From Notospermus geniculatus (lineage: Eukaryota; Nemertea; Pilidiophora; Heteronemertea; Lineidae): a stretch of DNA of 64,000 bases. Numbering within the stretch: position 1 is the stretch's first letter; every line of letters begins with the position of its first letter. The position numbers and the translations under genes were made by a program. The notes under the pieces were generated by a model. The model worked only from the letters and a program-made list of their open reading frames with translations, did no database searches and was not told the DNA's origin. Below, piece after piece: positions 8,817-17,819 of the stretch. The stretch covers positions 167,875 to 231,874 of the forward strand of contig NMRB01000810.1 in the NCBI GenBank assembly GCA_002633025.1, written 5' to 3'.

Positions 8817-10046
8817 TCAATGAATGATACGTGTCAGTCGCTTGTCTTGAACTGTCACAGTTTCATCTGCCACAATGTAAACCAGCATGTCATATTCAGT
8901 ATCTGTACTTCTAGTCAATTCTAGCTGCAGACCATGTTTAATGTTTGACATGGTCGTTCCTGTGCCATGCAACTCGTTATCTTCAGTCGATCTCAAGTCG
9001 ATCCATAGTCCAAATTTTTGATTACCATAATATTTTTCAATCGTTATCATTGCATCATCAGTCAATTTTTGGTGTTCAGACATGAAATGTTTTTTCACTT
9101 CATCCCACTGATTGCAGGCTTTCATGCCTGATTTGTAAATGCGATGACTGATACCTTCTGAGGTGATGATCACGTTTGTGATGTCAGGATTTTGATAACT
9201 CGTTTTTTCAGAGGCATATTCAGTAAAGTTTTTCTGGAAGAACAGCAGTATACCTTTAGTCGATTTGCGATTAACATCTATATTAACATTAACACGCTTG
9301 TTTTTTCCAATGGACTCTGTTTTCAGTAGATGAATGTTATCAATCAGCCAGTTGTACCCTGACATATAGTCAGCCTCAATTTCACTAGCAAGCTCATCCG
9401 ATTGCACAGTTTCATATTCCAACTGAATTTCACTCACAGAATAAGTTTTACTGGCAGCTGTGCCTGCGACCACATATTTTGCTTCATTAAATCGAATATT
9501 GTATTCAAGAGCTTGTGCAATGGCTGACGGATAGTAGGGAATAAAGTCGTTGAACAACTCAGATTCGATGGGGATACAGTATCGCTCCCCAAAAGCAGTA
9601 ACCAGTGCATCTTTTTTACTAGCTCCCTGTCGCTGCTCATCATCAATGCCTTGTTGCACACGGTTTTTCCTTTGATTGTCAGTCAACCAAAAATCCTTGA
9701 ACGTATTGTAAATATAGGCCTTATCAAAGTCAGTCAGAATCTCACCACCAAGTTTAGTGGTGATACGTTCCACAATATTTCTGCCAACATTAGGTACAAA
9801 TGTTGCCGTGTCTGCATCCGCTGCCGTACTTGCTAGGGTGGACGTTGTTAGCTTGAATGTCAACTTGAGTGAATCAGGAACAATCAATCGACCGCGCTCC
9901 AATTGAGGCATTTTCACATTCAATGTCTCACCAGGTTTGATGGAACTAGGATTGTGATTGATGACTTCATAATTTCTGTGGGCTTTGAGACCAAAACCAA
10001 TTCTTTTTTCTCGTGTCGTGTCAAGATACTTTCCGTACGTAGCCAT
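8817..10046 (-). CDS. PY: Probable major capsid protein (double jelly-roll), 409 aa
   Basis: Key landmarks are SSIKPGETLNVKMPQLERGR, a beta strand LIVPDSLKLTFKL, the NVGRNIVERITTKLGGEIL helix-strand, RYCIPIESELF, IQLEYE, and a C-terminal LQLELTRS...YDMLVYIVADETV. This order matches the hexon-like major capsid protein of invertebrate Polintons, which has a double jelly-roll fold and would trimerise into the shell. It is adjacent to the packaging ATPase. Starts at 10046 in TATAATAAATG. Full-length and intact. The fold itself is inferred from family resemblance. Confidence 0.8.
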   Translation of the reverse strand: MATYGKYLDTTREKRIGFGLKAHRNYEVINHNPSSIKPGETLNVKMPQLERGRLIVPDSLKLTFKLTTSTLASTAADADTATFVPNVGRNIVERITTKLGGEILTDFDKAYIYNTFKDFWLTDNQRKNRVQQGIDDEQRQGASKKDALVTAFGERYCIPIESELFNDFIPYYPSAIAQALEYNIRFNEAKYVVAGTAASKTYSVSEIQLEYETVQSDELASEIEADYMSGYNWLIDNIHLLKTESIGKNKRVNVNIDVNRKSTKGILLFFQKNFTEYASEKTSYQNPDITNVIITSEGISHRIYKSGMKACNQWDEVKKHFMSEHQKLTDDAMITIEKYYGNQKFGLWIDLRSTEDNELHGTGTTMSNIKHGLQLELTRSTDTEYDMLVYIVADETVTVQDKRLTRIIH

Positions 10047-10065
10047 TTATTATATGAAAAAAAAT

Positions 10066-10503
10066 TTAAGAAAGTTTTAATTCCATGAGCCGCCGCCAAT
10101 ATTCATCATAATCAATCACTCTTCTCTTATATTTGTCATTCAACTCTGTTCTACGCCGATGATATTCAGTATTGTCAGATCGAGTGGGAATCTGATTTAA
10201 TTCAACTGGTACATTAGACCACCCTCTTCTCATACTCAACTCAGCATATAAAAAACTACCTACAAGTTTTAGATATTCATGTATGTCATCTATATGTTGG
10301 TTTGTATCAGCCTTATCTGAATGAAGGTCTGCTTGTAACCTTTTTATATCATCTATACTTTGGCTTGCATCAACCATATCTGCTTGGAATGTTTTTAGCT
10401 TTTCAAATTCTTCATTGATATTTTTCATATTCTGATCATGCAGTGTGATGATATCATCTGTATTGGATGAAGTGAATCCTGTAACAATATTAATGTGATC
10501 CAT
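10066..10503 (-). CDS. Coiled-coil Polinton protein, 145 aa
   Basis: Starts at 10503 and its ATG directly abuts the integrase stop codon (TAA at 10504-10506). Residues about 25-90 form a long charged helix (NINEEFEKLKTFQADMVDAS and HIDDIHEYLKLVG) with heptad-like spacing. The C-terminal part is basic and aromatic (RRRTELNDKYKRRVIDYDEY). Between integrase and capsid genes it could be a structural or DNA-associated protein; I do not recognise it. Confidence 0.6.
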   Translation of the reverse strand: MDHINIVTGFTSSNTDDIITLHDQNMKNINEEFEKLKTFQADMVDASQSIDDIKRLQADLHSDKADTNQHIDDIHEYLKLVGSFLYAELSMRRGWSNVPVELNQIPTRSDNTEYHRRRTELNDKYKRRVIDYDEYWRRLMELKLS

Positions 10504-11508
10504 TTATTTATCTCGTAACCTTTTCGCGATTATATTTTCAGGATCAAGTCCTTCTCTGTGTTTCAGCACTTTTCCAAGTTTAGCTTCTTTTTCTGTCCTG
10601 TCTACTTCTGACTCCTCTGTTATTGGTGAAAGTTCCTTCACCTGCTGCAACGCGTCTAATCTGACTCGTTCATCATTGTTCAACATGGCATGAACGCCAG
10701 CAATACTTTTCACAGTATACGTTCTATTTGTCCAAATTTGCTTATAGCCTTTAGTAAATATAGGTCCAGCCAACTTCTTTCTGACCAGATCTCCAACAGA
10801 GAAATTGTGTTCAACAGGCATTGACTTTTGCAAATTTAAATTGAGTAACTCAGCTGAATGTTCAGCAGCTTCATTTGGAGTATAATCTAAAATACCCCTG
10901 TGTGGACGGTCATTGTAGGCTGAAATGTACTCTTGTAGGTGGCCAGTCCACTTGACTGAATTTTTCTCTGTGAAATCTTTGAAGATCATATCTTTGATGG
11001 TTCTACTGAGTCTGTCAATCAACCCAAGTGCGTTGTGATCACCAACATCTACTGTGTCATGTCTGATATGCAACTCTTTGAATAACTCCTGTACGGGTTT
11101 GTTTAGGAACTCGCTTCCAGAATCAGAGATGATAAGTTTGATTGGCCCAGAGTCCTTATAAACTTGTTCAAAGCCTTTTTTGACCTCAAATTTAGTTTTA
11201 TTTTTCAGCGCAGCTGCATAGGCTTTTCTAGTAAATGTATCGATGCAAAGCAAAATCCATTTGTACCCAGAGTTCTTCCTTGAATAATTTGACATGTCAA
11301 GCAAGTCAATGAACCAGAGGGCATTTTCGTGGTATGCAATGATGTGGCCTTGAATGTGCTTTCTAGGCTTTTTGTGGAGTTGATAACTTTTCTGGGACCT
11401 GATAAATGAATCAATGTCCTGAAATTTTACCTCAGGATGGTGCTTTTTCATGATTTTATAAAACTTCATTGCAGATGGATATTTATATTTCTCATACTCA
11501 GCTTCCAT
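10504..11508 (-). CDS. INT: Retroviral-type integrase with D,D(35)D triad, 334 aa
   Basis: The catalytic core is clear: D68 in ALWFIDLLDM, D129 in IISDSGSEF, and D165 in ALGLIDRLSRTIKD, exactly 35 residues after D129. The third acidic residue is normally Glu in rve integrases; here it is Asp. The remaining core (LLCIDTFTRKAYA, YNDRPHRG..TPNEAAE) is well kept. The C-terminal part has an SH3-like FSVGDLVRKK...FTKGYKQIWT segment typical of Polintons. No N-terminal HHCC zinc site is obvious. The enzyme would insert element DNA with a 6-bp stagger. Starts at 11508 in GTAAATAAATG. No break. Confidence 0.93.
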   Translation of the reverse strand: MEAEYEKYKYPSAMKFYKIMKKHHPEVKFQDIDSFIRSQKSYQLHKKPRKHIQGHIIAYHENALWFIDLLDMSNYSRKNSGYKWILLCIDTFTRKAYAAALKNKTKFEVKKGFEQVYKDSGPIKLIISDSGSEFLNKPVQELFKELHIRHDTVDVGDHNALGLIDRLSRTIKDMIFKDFTEKNSVKWTGHLQEYISAYNDRPHRGILDYTPNEAAEHSAELLNLNLQKSMPVEHNFSVGDLVRKKLAGPIFTKGYKQIWTNRTYTVKSIAGVHAMLNNDERVRLDALQQVKELSPITEESEVDRTEKEAKLGKVLKHREGLDPENIIAKRLRDK

Positions 11509-11512
11509 TTAT

Positions 11513-12832
11513 TTACAACAGTTCTAACAGAACACCAGCAGCTACGAGACCGAGAGTAAATGCTGCATGATCTTGAGTAGGTGAAACAGATGGTTGAGGA
11601 ATGGTTGGTTTGGTAGGAGCAGTTGAAACAGGTGATGGAGCAGGAGGAGCAGTTGAAACAGTTTTTCCATTTTTTATTTTCAAAGGCTCACCACTTGACG
11701 ATTTATTTTTTTCTTTGACACTTCGTCGCTTTCGTACATTTATCTGATCATTAACTCCGAATTTCATGTTAGAAGTTGCAGTCAACAGCGTGTTGTTGTA
11801 ACCCTCAGTTACTCCAATGTGCAATCGCATGTCACTGGGAATGAGCTGTAGTCCTGCACCTACTGCGAAATCTAGCCTTGATCCCACTTTTGCCACGGCA
11901 TTACTGTAGGACTGCTGTGATCGTATCAGTAAACTCAACCCCTTTGTATCCTGAATTGATTCCTGAAACGTTTTTACTGAATCTACTAGTGTCTGACCTT
12001 GAATAGCATCTTCAACCAAATTTGCAAATTGTTTTTGTATATCAATGGACTGATCAATATCTTGACGCATCATGGCTTGAGCACCTAAAATACAGTAAAC
12101 ATAGGTCCGGATGGACTCACTGAGTCTGGACATGCCTGCCCGTGTAAAACCCTCACTGTCCAGCAGTATAAAATTTGTCCAGTCATCAGAATGTGTAAAT
12201 GTCAAGGTGTTCATGTAAAGTTTTCTTGGATCAATATTTGTATAGCCATGTCTGTCAGCGTTAAACAGAAATGCAGTTACATCTCTGAGATAGTGATTTC
12301 CAGTCATGGTGATGCCAAGTGGACTGGCTGTAATTTTTCCAAGGTTAAAATAGTTAAAGTTGGGTTTCACATTGAACTCAAGCTTCAATCTCTCATATGC
12401 CTGTTTGTCATATGGGTTCTTGGCTGTGTCATGGTCAGGGTTCCCAGGCAAAGGTGTCTGTAGCTGATGCAATATTTTTCTGATGGTGAAATACACATGG
12501 AATCTAAAAATTGATCGTGCTATAGGTTCCTGTTGGTTTATATGGTTATTCCAGGAGACACCACACCCGTATGTGGCACAGAACAGGGCAAATTTAAATT
12601 GGTTTTCCCAGGTGGCTATGCTTGCATTTTTTATATACTCTTGGACTTGCTTGTAGGTTGAAAAAGTTCTCGGTGACCGCTTGTCTGGGAATATGTCAAT
12701 CACATTGTAAGGAAAGGATATTGATGGTGTCACTGAAATGTTCTGATGAATGAATGCATCTTGGTTCAGTACGTTATTTTTATATTCTAGCGTGTAATGC
12801 GCTTTAGGATTTAAGCTCTGAAACTGTTTCAT
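11513..12832 (-). CDS. Conserved Polinton protein (PW-like), 439 aa
   Basis: The protein has FCATYGCGVSWNNHINQQ, then ARSIFRFHVYFTIRKILHQL, a middle with YFNLGKITASPLGITMTG, a helical region, and a Lys-rich then Thr/Pro-rich linker before a short hydrophobic C-terminus (FTLGLVAAGVLLELL). The H-x-YxT-RKIL patch followed by 'QLQTPLP' is familiar to me from large unnamed Polinton proteins often called PW; I am not certain of the name. The C-terminal hydrophobic stretch may be a membrane anchor. It lies between PolB and integrase. Starts at 12832 in ATAAATAAATG. Intact. Confidence 0.6.
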   Translation of the reverse strand: MKQFQSLNPKAHYTLEYKNNVLNQDAFIHQNISVTPSISFPYNVIDIFPDKRSPRTFSTYKQVQEYIKNASIATWENQFKFALFCATYGCGVSWNNHINQQEPIARSIFRFHVYFTIRKILHQLQTPLPGNPDHDTAKNPYDKQAYERLKLEFNVKPNFNYFNLGKITASPLGITMTGNHYLRDVTAFLFNADRHGYTNIDPRKLYMNTLTFTHSDDWTNFILLDSEGFTRAGMSRLSESIRTYVYCILGAQAMMRQDIDQSIDIQKQFANLVEDAIQGQTLVDSVKTFQESIQDTKGLSLLIRSQQSYSNAVAKVGSRLDFAVGAGLQLIPSDMRLHIGVTEGYNNTLLTATSNMKFGVNDQINVRKRRSVKEKNKSSSGEPLKIKNGKTVSTAPPAPSPVSTAPTKPTIPQPSVSPTQDHAAFTLGLVAAGVLLELL

Positions 12833-12836
12833 TTAT

Positions 12837-15800
12837 TTATGAAATTTCCATATCATCATCACTCCAGTCATCCGTAACAAACTCTGGCGAAATTGGATGG
12901 GCAAAACATGCTCGTGGACGATTTAATTCATAGTTCCACTCTGTTCCTGGCTTATAGTCTCCAACCTGTTTCTCATAAATCCCAGCATTTTCTGATATAA
13001 TCACATCTGGGATATTCAAATTTTCCATTTTATTGATGATGCCGTCCATTTTATCAAACGCTAGATCTTGATAATACCCCAGCGCTTGAGTTGAAATACC
13101 ATCGGCTAGGATCAACCTCTTGTCGTCTGCTGCATCTAGCGCTACTTTTTTCACTTTCTCAGTGTACACCTGATGATCGCGACTTCTGAATACTGACATC
13201 TGTTTTTCAATGGGAACTTTGTCTAGGAGCACCTTTTTGTACTCCTCAAAGGATACTTCATTCTTGACAACATTTTTCTTGATCCCTTTGCATTTTTTAA
13301 CTTCCCTGTCAGTCGTGTATGCATACAGTTTGGATCTCAAAGCGATGAATTCCTCAATGGTATTCCCACCTTCTTCATCTTTGAATTTCCCAATCACTTT
13401 CTTATTTTCCTCAGAGTACAGTGAGTGCGTGCGTGGGAAGTTTGAGAAATCATACAGGTGTGAGTCGTTTTTCATGTCGGTACAGAGGTCATCGGTCTGA
13501 ATATGATATACCAGTGAATCTGTATCTGTGTACAACAGGTGAGCTGTATCTGGGTATTTTTTCATGACATGGTTGTAATGAAAATCATACATGTGGTTCT
13601 TTGAAATATCCAGTATAGCCTGCCCTAGATAAATGGGCTTGTTCAAATACACTTCGGCCCGCTGCCTTTCAACCATAACCAGCTCTTCACTGAATATTTT
13701 GTGAGACCTGTAGTTGTTGGTGTTCACTAGTTTTCTCAGCTGATTGACATTAGTGGCCAAGGTGATGTCCTTCCTGCGTCTTACGGATTCCATCGTTTTG
13801 CCAAACACAGAGTTGTTCATCAGTTTAAAAAAGTCTTTTTCAAAATCATTTTTGGCTTGAGCTCTTAGGCTGGTGTTGTAATCAATATACTGTTTCAGGA
13901 AATCTGACTCTTTGTAAGAAATACCCCTGTGGATTTTAGTCAGTTTCAAGCCTTGAGACAGATAAAACTTTAGCGTGGAATGGTGTAAGATGTATTTCTG
14001 TTTGTCGTGCAAATTTGGTATCAGCTTGTCATTCATGTGTTCAGGCGCTAGGGGATATGCATTGTGCAGGCCATGAAGATGCTGTGGATATTCCAAGTCA
14101 ACTTCTAGTGTGCATGGTATGCCCTGCCAGTTTTGAAAATCTGTCATCCACTTGAAGTTTGAATGTGGAAGCTGCTGGCTCATGGCATACCCATACAAAT
14201 TGTTTGCATCAAGATAGGTGATGTAACTTGTAGGAGACTCTGAATCAAAGTCTTTCATGTCAGGATTGTTGGCCCTAGCATGTCTGTGACTCGCTTGACA
14301 TATGCCTCCTCTGATCCCTAACTCAAAAAAGTTGTACATCTCAACATCCGTTAGCAGCTCTAGGTGAACACCTGTCATTTTCAACATCGCCTGCCATGCA
14401 AGTCCTGGAGCTGTATACAAGAAAGCAGGATCCAATTTGTAAATATTCATGCAGGTATTTCTAAAGTTTTCCAAGATGTCAGCTAGCAGTAGCACATCCG
14501 TTTCGAGGTAAATTTTATGATAGTCTTTGAATGTTTGACAGTTGAATTCCTGCCACACATTTTTAGCATGGTCATAGTCAACATGGGAAACATGCGTGTC
14601 ATTGAGGGAAGAATAAAACTCTTGTTTACTTGGCAGGCATGGTTCGTTTAACTTGTCAAAGTGATCTACCCACTCATAGGGGTATATGCCTTTCTGATTG
14701 ACTAAGTCAAATTTGTCTTTGAAATGGCGTCTGAGATTGATCTTCTCAGAGTCTGGCAGGTTTTTACCTAGTGACTCAAGCGATGACTGCATCAGCCTAA
14801 GCGAATCAAGAAATCTGATCTCTACTGTGTTACCCCCAATAGGTAACATTTTAGAAAATGAAATGTAATTTTCTGAGTTATTTGCAATCACATTGAGGTT
14901 ACCTTTTAGGTTTTTGACAAATAGATGTGCATCATACCCTGACAAATTGTGAAAGTACACAGGTATGAACTTTGGCGCCTGAAATTGTAAATTACATGTA
15001 GAATGAGCAGGTCCTCTGTATGCCCCTGTGAAATGGTCATGGTCTCGGACCTTAACATCGTTGTTGAAGAATACCGTGTCACAGAGATAACAGTGAGTCG
15101 CTGATTTGTATTTCTCTTGTTCTTCTGTGGTCAAGGGTGTCATAGGCTTGGGGTTGAGAAGAATATCCTTGCCAAGTTGTTCACAGAGTGATGTGATTTT
15201 ATCTGCAAAATGTGCTGCTATGTCTCCATCTTCAATGTATGTAAAAAGTTCATTTTTCTTAGTCAAATTGTACTGCACATAGAGGGAGTAGCTGTTAGGG
15301 ATATGCTGCTGTGTCTGAACAGTTTTATCACCCAGTTTTGTGTCCACTTTTTTGAGTGTTGATTCAAAATCAGCTGTTATCACAATAGGGTGTTTCTGTT
15401 GGGGTCTGAAATCTTTAAAACGTAGAATGTTATTTTTGTCTGACGGCAGGCTGGTTTTCACACACTCAAATTTGATACAGTTTTCCATATGCTCTGCAAA
15501 TCTTTTATCCCGCAGGTCTTTTGATGCCGCTGACACAACTTTCAGACATCTGAAGCATATTTTAGTCGCATCGTGATGTTTCGTTTTAGCTGCGATTAAC
15601 CTGGAGAAATTTCTAATCCACGCATAGTGATAGTTGACATTGTCTTTCACTTGACCAACGGTATCATCTTCAGGCTCAATTGTACTGTCCTTGAAGTACA
15701 AGAGATTGATGTAGGATTCTTCAGGTAAAATTTTATCTGATACTCTCATGGGGGAGATTGGATAAGTCACATAATGTACCTGTAACTGATTCGCGTTCTT

Positions 15801-15860
15801 GGGGGACAAATGTGTAAATATTGACTGCGATGTCAGGATTGTTTTTCTCAAAGATGTCAA
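12837..15860 (-). CDS. POLB: Protein-primed DNA polymerase B, catalytic part
   Basis: All polymerase landmarks are present in this 1007-codon frame. A CFRC...H...C zinc site lies near residues 102-128. ExoI is TADFEST (D164, E166), ExoII FHNLSGYDAHL (D310) and ExoIII YLETDVLLLAD (Y451, D455). An HNH-like CYLC...DHDHFTGAYRG...STCN insert sits at 257-290. Motif A is YLDANNLYGYAM (D551), motif B NNSVFGKTME and motif C YTDTDSLVY (D779, D781). This is the replicative polymerase that also edits with its 3'-5' exonuclease. The ATG at 15860 is not the natural start: the first ~20 residues are out of frame, and the true frame joins at a run of five G (15801-15805). The N-terminal region lies at 15885-17057. 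Confidence 0.93.
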   Translation of the reverse strand: MTSLRKTILTSQSIFTHLSPKNANQLQVHYVTYPISPMRVSDKILPEESYINLLYFKDSTIEPEDDTVGQVKDNVNYHYAWIRNFSRLIAAKTKHHDATKICFRCLKVVSAASKDLRDKRFAEHMENCIKFECVKTSLPSDKNNILRFKDFRPQQKHPIVITADFESTLKKVDTKLGDKTVQTQQHIPNSYSLYVQYNLTKKNELFTYIEDGDIAAHFADKITSLCEQLGKDILLNPKPMTPLTTEEQEKYKSATHCYLCDTVFFNNDVKVRDHDHFTGAYRGPAHSTCNLQFQAPKFIPVYFHNLSGYDAHLFVKNLKGNLNVIANNSENYISFSKMLPIGGNTVEIRFLDSLRLMQSSLESLGKNLPDSEKINLRRHFKDKFDLVNQKGIYPYEWVDHFDKLNEPCLPSKQEFYSSLNDTHVSHVDYDHAKNVWQEFNCQTFKDYHKIYLETDVLLLADILENFRNTCMNIYKLDPAFLYTAPGLAWQAMLKMTGVHLELLTDVEMYNFFELGIRGGICQASHRHARANNPDMKDFDSESPTSYITYLDANNLYGYAMSQQLPHSNFKWMTDFQNWQGIPCTLEVDLEYPQHLHGLHNAYPLAPEHMNDKLIPNLHDKQKYILHHSTLKFYLSQGLKLTKIHRGISYKESDFLKQYIDYNTSLRAQAKNDFEKDFFKLMNNSVFGKTMESVRRRKDITLATNVNQLRKLVNTNNYRSHKIFSEELVMVERQRAEVYLNKPIYLGQAILDISKNHMYDFHYNHVMKKYPDTAHLLYTDTDSLVYHIQTDDLCTDMKNDSHLYDFSNFPRTHSLYSEENKKVIGKFKDEEGGNTIEEFIALRSKLYAYTTDREVKKCKGIKKNVVKNEVSFEEYKKVLLDKVPIEKQMSVFRSRDHQVYTEKVKKVALDAADDKRLILADGISTQALGYYQDLAFDKMDGIINKMENLNIPDVIISENAGIYEKQVGDYKPGTEWNYELNRPRACFAHPISPEFVTDDWSDDDMEIS

Positions 15861-15884
15861 TGTCCTTGATTTTGACAGGGTATT

Positions 15885-17057
15885 CTAGACCTTTAAACAT
15901 GTCATCGAATTCACGCTTGTTATATAGTTTGTTACTCGCTCAGTATTTTTTGAAATATTTAAAAGAGCTGCTTCGATCGAATATCTGAAACATTTTTGGT
16001 CAGAATTTCTTACATTGACAACTGCTGTTTTCAGCTGAATAGGTCTGGGAAGTGGAATATACGAGCTTCCTGCAAATGGCTGATACTTTATGGTATGCAA
16101 GTCAAGTTTCGTAATTTCGAGAAATTTCCAGTTTGAACCCTTGGTCACAATATTTTTCATTTCAGTCAACAGCTGGTCAATCAGTTTTTCAATGTCAAAC
16201 TCCTGATCAACCGCTAGGATCTGGCTCGTGATTCGTAGCTGGAATTCTTTGACTTCAGTCCCTTTCTTCATTAAAATATTCAACACAATCCCAACTTTAA
16301 GCCCTTCTTTGTTTTCCTGACTGAGTTTATCTTGAAGTAAGTCTGAAATGTTTTCTATGTAATTTTTTATACCTGTTTTTGGCTGGCCTCCAATTTGATA
16401 ATGATTGACATAGCCTTTGAAAGCAGATTGAAATGCATGAAATTTAGTCCGTCGATCAAGCCAATTTGCAAGGAATTTTTTGGTCATTTTGGGGGTGATA
16501 TCCAGACCTAGATCGATCGCCTGCTTTACTAAATCCCCTTCCAAAATTCTGATGGGCTTGGTACCTTGCAAAAATTGTATCAAATCTGCTTTTCTGGGAA
16601 ATTTTGAGTAGCCAAAATACTCATTGTGTTTGGCCACCTGCTTAAGCTGCTTTACAGTAAGCTCATTGAGTGGTTTTGCTAAAATTTGTTCGAATGTAAG
16701 CTGCAGTTTTTGTTTTACAGGTTTAGGTTGTACCTGAGGAATATCTAGATTGTACCCATCCAGTAATTCATTGAGCTCGTCTTTGGGAATCTGTCTGATG
16801 TTTTTGATACCTACACGTTGTGCCAAAACACGCTTCTCGATTTGAGACAGATCTGGAAGCGGCTTGTCAATCACAACTTCAGTCGGGACATCTGGGATTT
16901 GACCCAGTTTTTCAAGTAAATCAGCTCGTGACAAACTACCATAGTTCTTGATGCGATTTCTATATGCAAGTACTTTGAGTTCATCGGTTGAGAGCCCCTC
17001 AGCAGGGTAACCGCCCTGGCCTATCGGGGCTATGTTATGAGCGAGCGTGGTCGTCAT
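15885..17057 (-). CDS. POLB: N-terminal region of PolB, frameshift-separated
   Basis: Starts at 17057 after TATATAAGAAATG. It holds several SAP-like helix-extended-helix repeats (LSTDELKVLAYRNRIKNYG, LTVKQLKQVAKHNEYFGYS) and ends with a region (YQPFAGSSYIPLPRPIQL, QKCFRYSIEAALL) that in Polintons belongs to the same polypeptide as the polymerase. The frame closes at 15885 with unrelated residues. A third frame between about 15930 and 15805 carries the expected YPVKIKDIDIFEKNN link. So two indels, one near 15920-15935 and one at the G run 15801-15805, separate this part from the catalytic part. It probably anchors or positions the polymerase on DNA. Confidence 0.85.
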   Translation of the reverse strand: MTTTLAHNIAPIGQGGYPAEGLSTDELKVLAYRNRIKNYGSLSRADLLEKLGQIPDVPTEVVIDKPLPDLSQIEKRVLAQRVGIKNIRQIPKDELNELLDGYNLDIPQVQPKPVKQKLQLTFEQILAKPLNELTVKQLKQVAKHNEYFGYSKFPRKADLIQFLQGTKPIRILEGDLVKQAIDLGLDITPKMTKKFLANWLDRRTKFHAFQSAFKGYVNHYQIGGQPKTGIKNYIENISDLLQDKLSQENKEGLKVGIVLNILMKKGTEVKEFQLRITSQILAVDQEFDIEKLIDQLLTEMKNIVTKGSNWKFLEITKLDLHTIKYQPFAGSSYIPLPRPIQLKTAVVNVRNSDQKCFRYSIEAALLNISKNTERVTNYITSVNSMTCLKV

Positions 17058-17108
17058 TTCTTATATACAAAAGTTTATTTTGTTAGATACGGGTAAATAA
17101 GTCACATC

Positions 17109-17131
17109 TTTTATAGGCTTTACCTATAAAA
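17109..17131. terminator. Hairpin TTTTATAGG/CCTATAAAA upstream of PolB
   Basis: Perfect 9-bp arms around a 5-base loop. The core TTTATAGG-CTT..CCTATAAA nearly repeats the hairpin at 3041-3065 near the other end of the element. It lies upstream of the PolB ATG in an otherwise non-coding 247-bp gap. It may be a terminator or a protein-binding site; undecided. Confidence 0.4.
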
Positions 17132-17229
17132 AAGACGACTCGATCATAGCACAGCCCCCGCACGGTGTAATTCGAGTTCCTCAGTAACACCACTTGGTCG
17201 AAACTTTGGATCTCAGGGAACACTCACCC

Positions 17230-17261
17230 CTCTGTACAAGCTGCTATGACCTTGTACAGAG
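17230..17261. terminator. Perfect 11-bp inverted repeat after the 17305 gene
   Basis: CTCTGTACAAG (17230-17240) and CTTGTACAGAG (17251-17261) flank a 10-base loop. On the minus strand it sits about 45 bp downstream of the stop of the small gene at 17305-17502, the expected place for a 3'-end structure. Confidence 0.45.
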
Positions 17262-17304
17262 ACGCGCGTTTTATTTATTTATAGAAAAGTTTTATTTTTC
17301 ACAG

Positions 17305-17502
17305 CTAGTAGATATTATGATCCCTTTCCAAAAGCGCTAACGAGGTACACACTGTCAGGGTGTCCCCATCTTCATCAACAAACGTGAGAACAAAGGCTGC
17401 CCCATTTTCTATTTCAATAGGCTGGATTTCATAAATTCGGTACCTCGTGTCTACCCTGATAACACCATCGGGCCCCTCCATATCATGAGGTGCATTTTCC
17501 AT
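17305..17502 (-). CDS. Small OB-like Polinton protein, right-end copy, 65 aa
   Basis: I take the ATG at 17502 (MENAPHDMEG); the frame extends to a GTG at 17535 without an ATG. The core RYRIYEIQPIEIENGAAFVL and LTFVDEDGDTL resembles WYKILDIRTI..GDAMIL.LVDKDDN at the left end, the 'YkI...G.A..L.l.D.dG' signature of a small protein common in Polintons. This copy lacks the C-terminal YIxSxG/YYxF part seen at the left end. Having one member at each end suggests an old duplication. Function unknown; a nucleic-acid-binding barrel is only a guess. Confidence 0.6.
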   Translation of the reverse strand: MENAPHDMEGPDGVIRVDTRYRIYEIQPIEIENGAAFVLTFVDEDGDTLTVCTSLALLERDHNIY

Positions 17503-17626
17503 TAAATTCACACCTGCGACCTCTGTCCTTAACACCTTGAACTATTCTTTTGTTCTTGACACAACCGCGGGTGCGTGGGATAATAGGATTCTCGCAGCGG
17601 CTGAGAATTTAGGTTGTGAGCTATTC

Positions 17627-17661
17627 ACAATGTGAGACCTCAGTCGCTCAGCTCACATTGT
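17627..17661. terminator. Perfect 10-bp inverted repeat after the 17820 gene
   Basis: ACAATGTGAG (17627-17636) pairs with CTCACATTGT (17652-17661) around a 15-base loop. It lies in the 284-bp gap at 17536-17819 downstream of a minus-strand stop. No other gene is visible in that gap. Confidence 0.4.
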
Positions 17662-17819
17662 CATCATTGGAGCGTGATCTGATATACTCATAGCTGGGGT
17701 TACTAGGTCGTGTACTTATTGTCATGACATGTACATGTGGACTATTTGGTACAGGCAGGTAGGGATGTCATTGTGTATGTGTGAGACATGTGGGGAAGTT
17801 GAGTAGGAGGGCTGAGATG

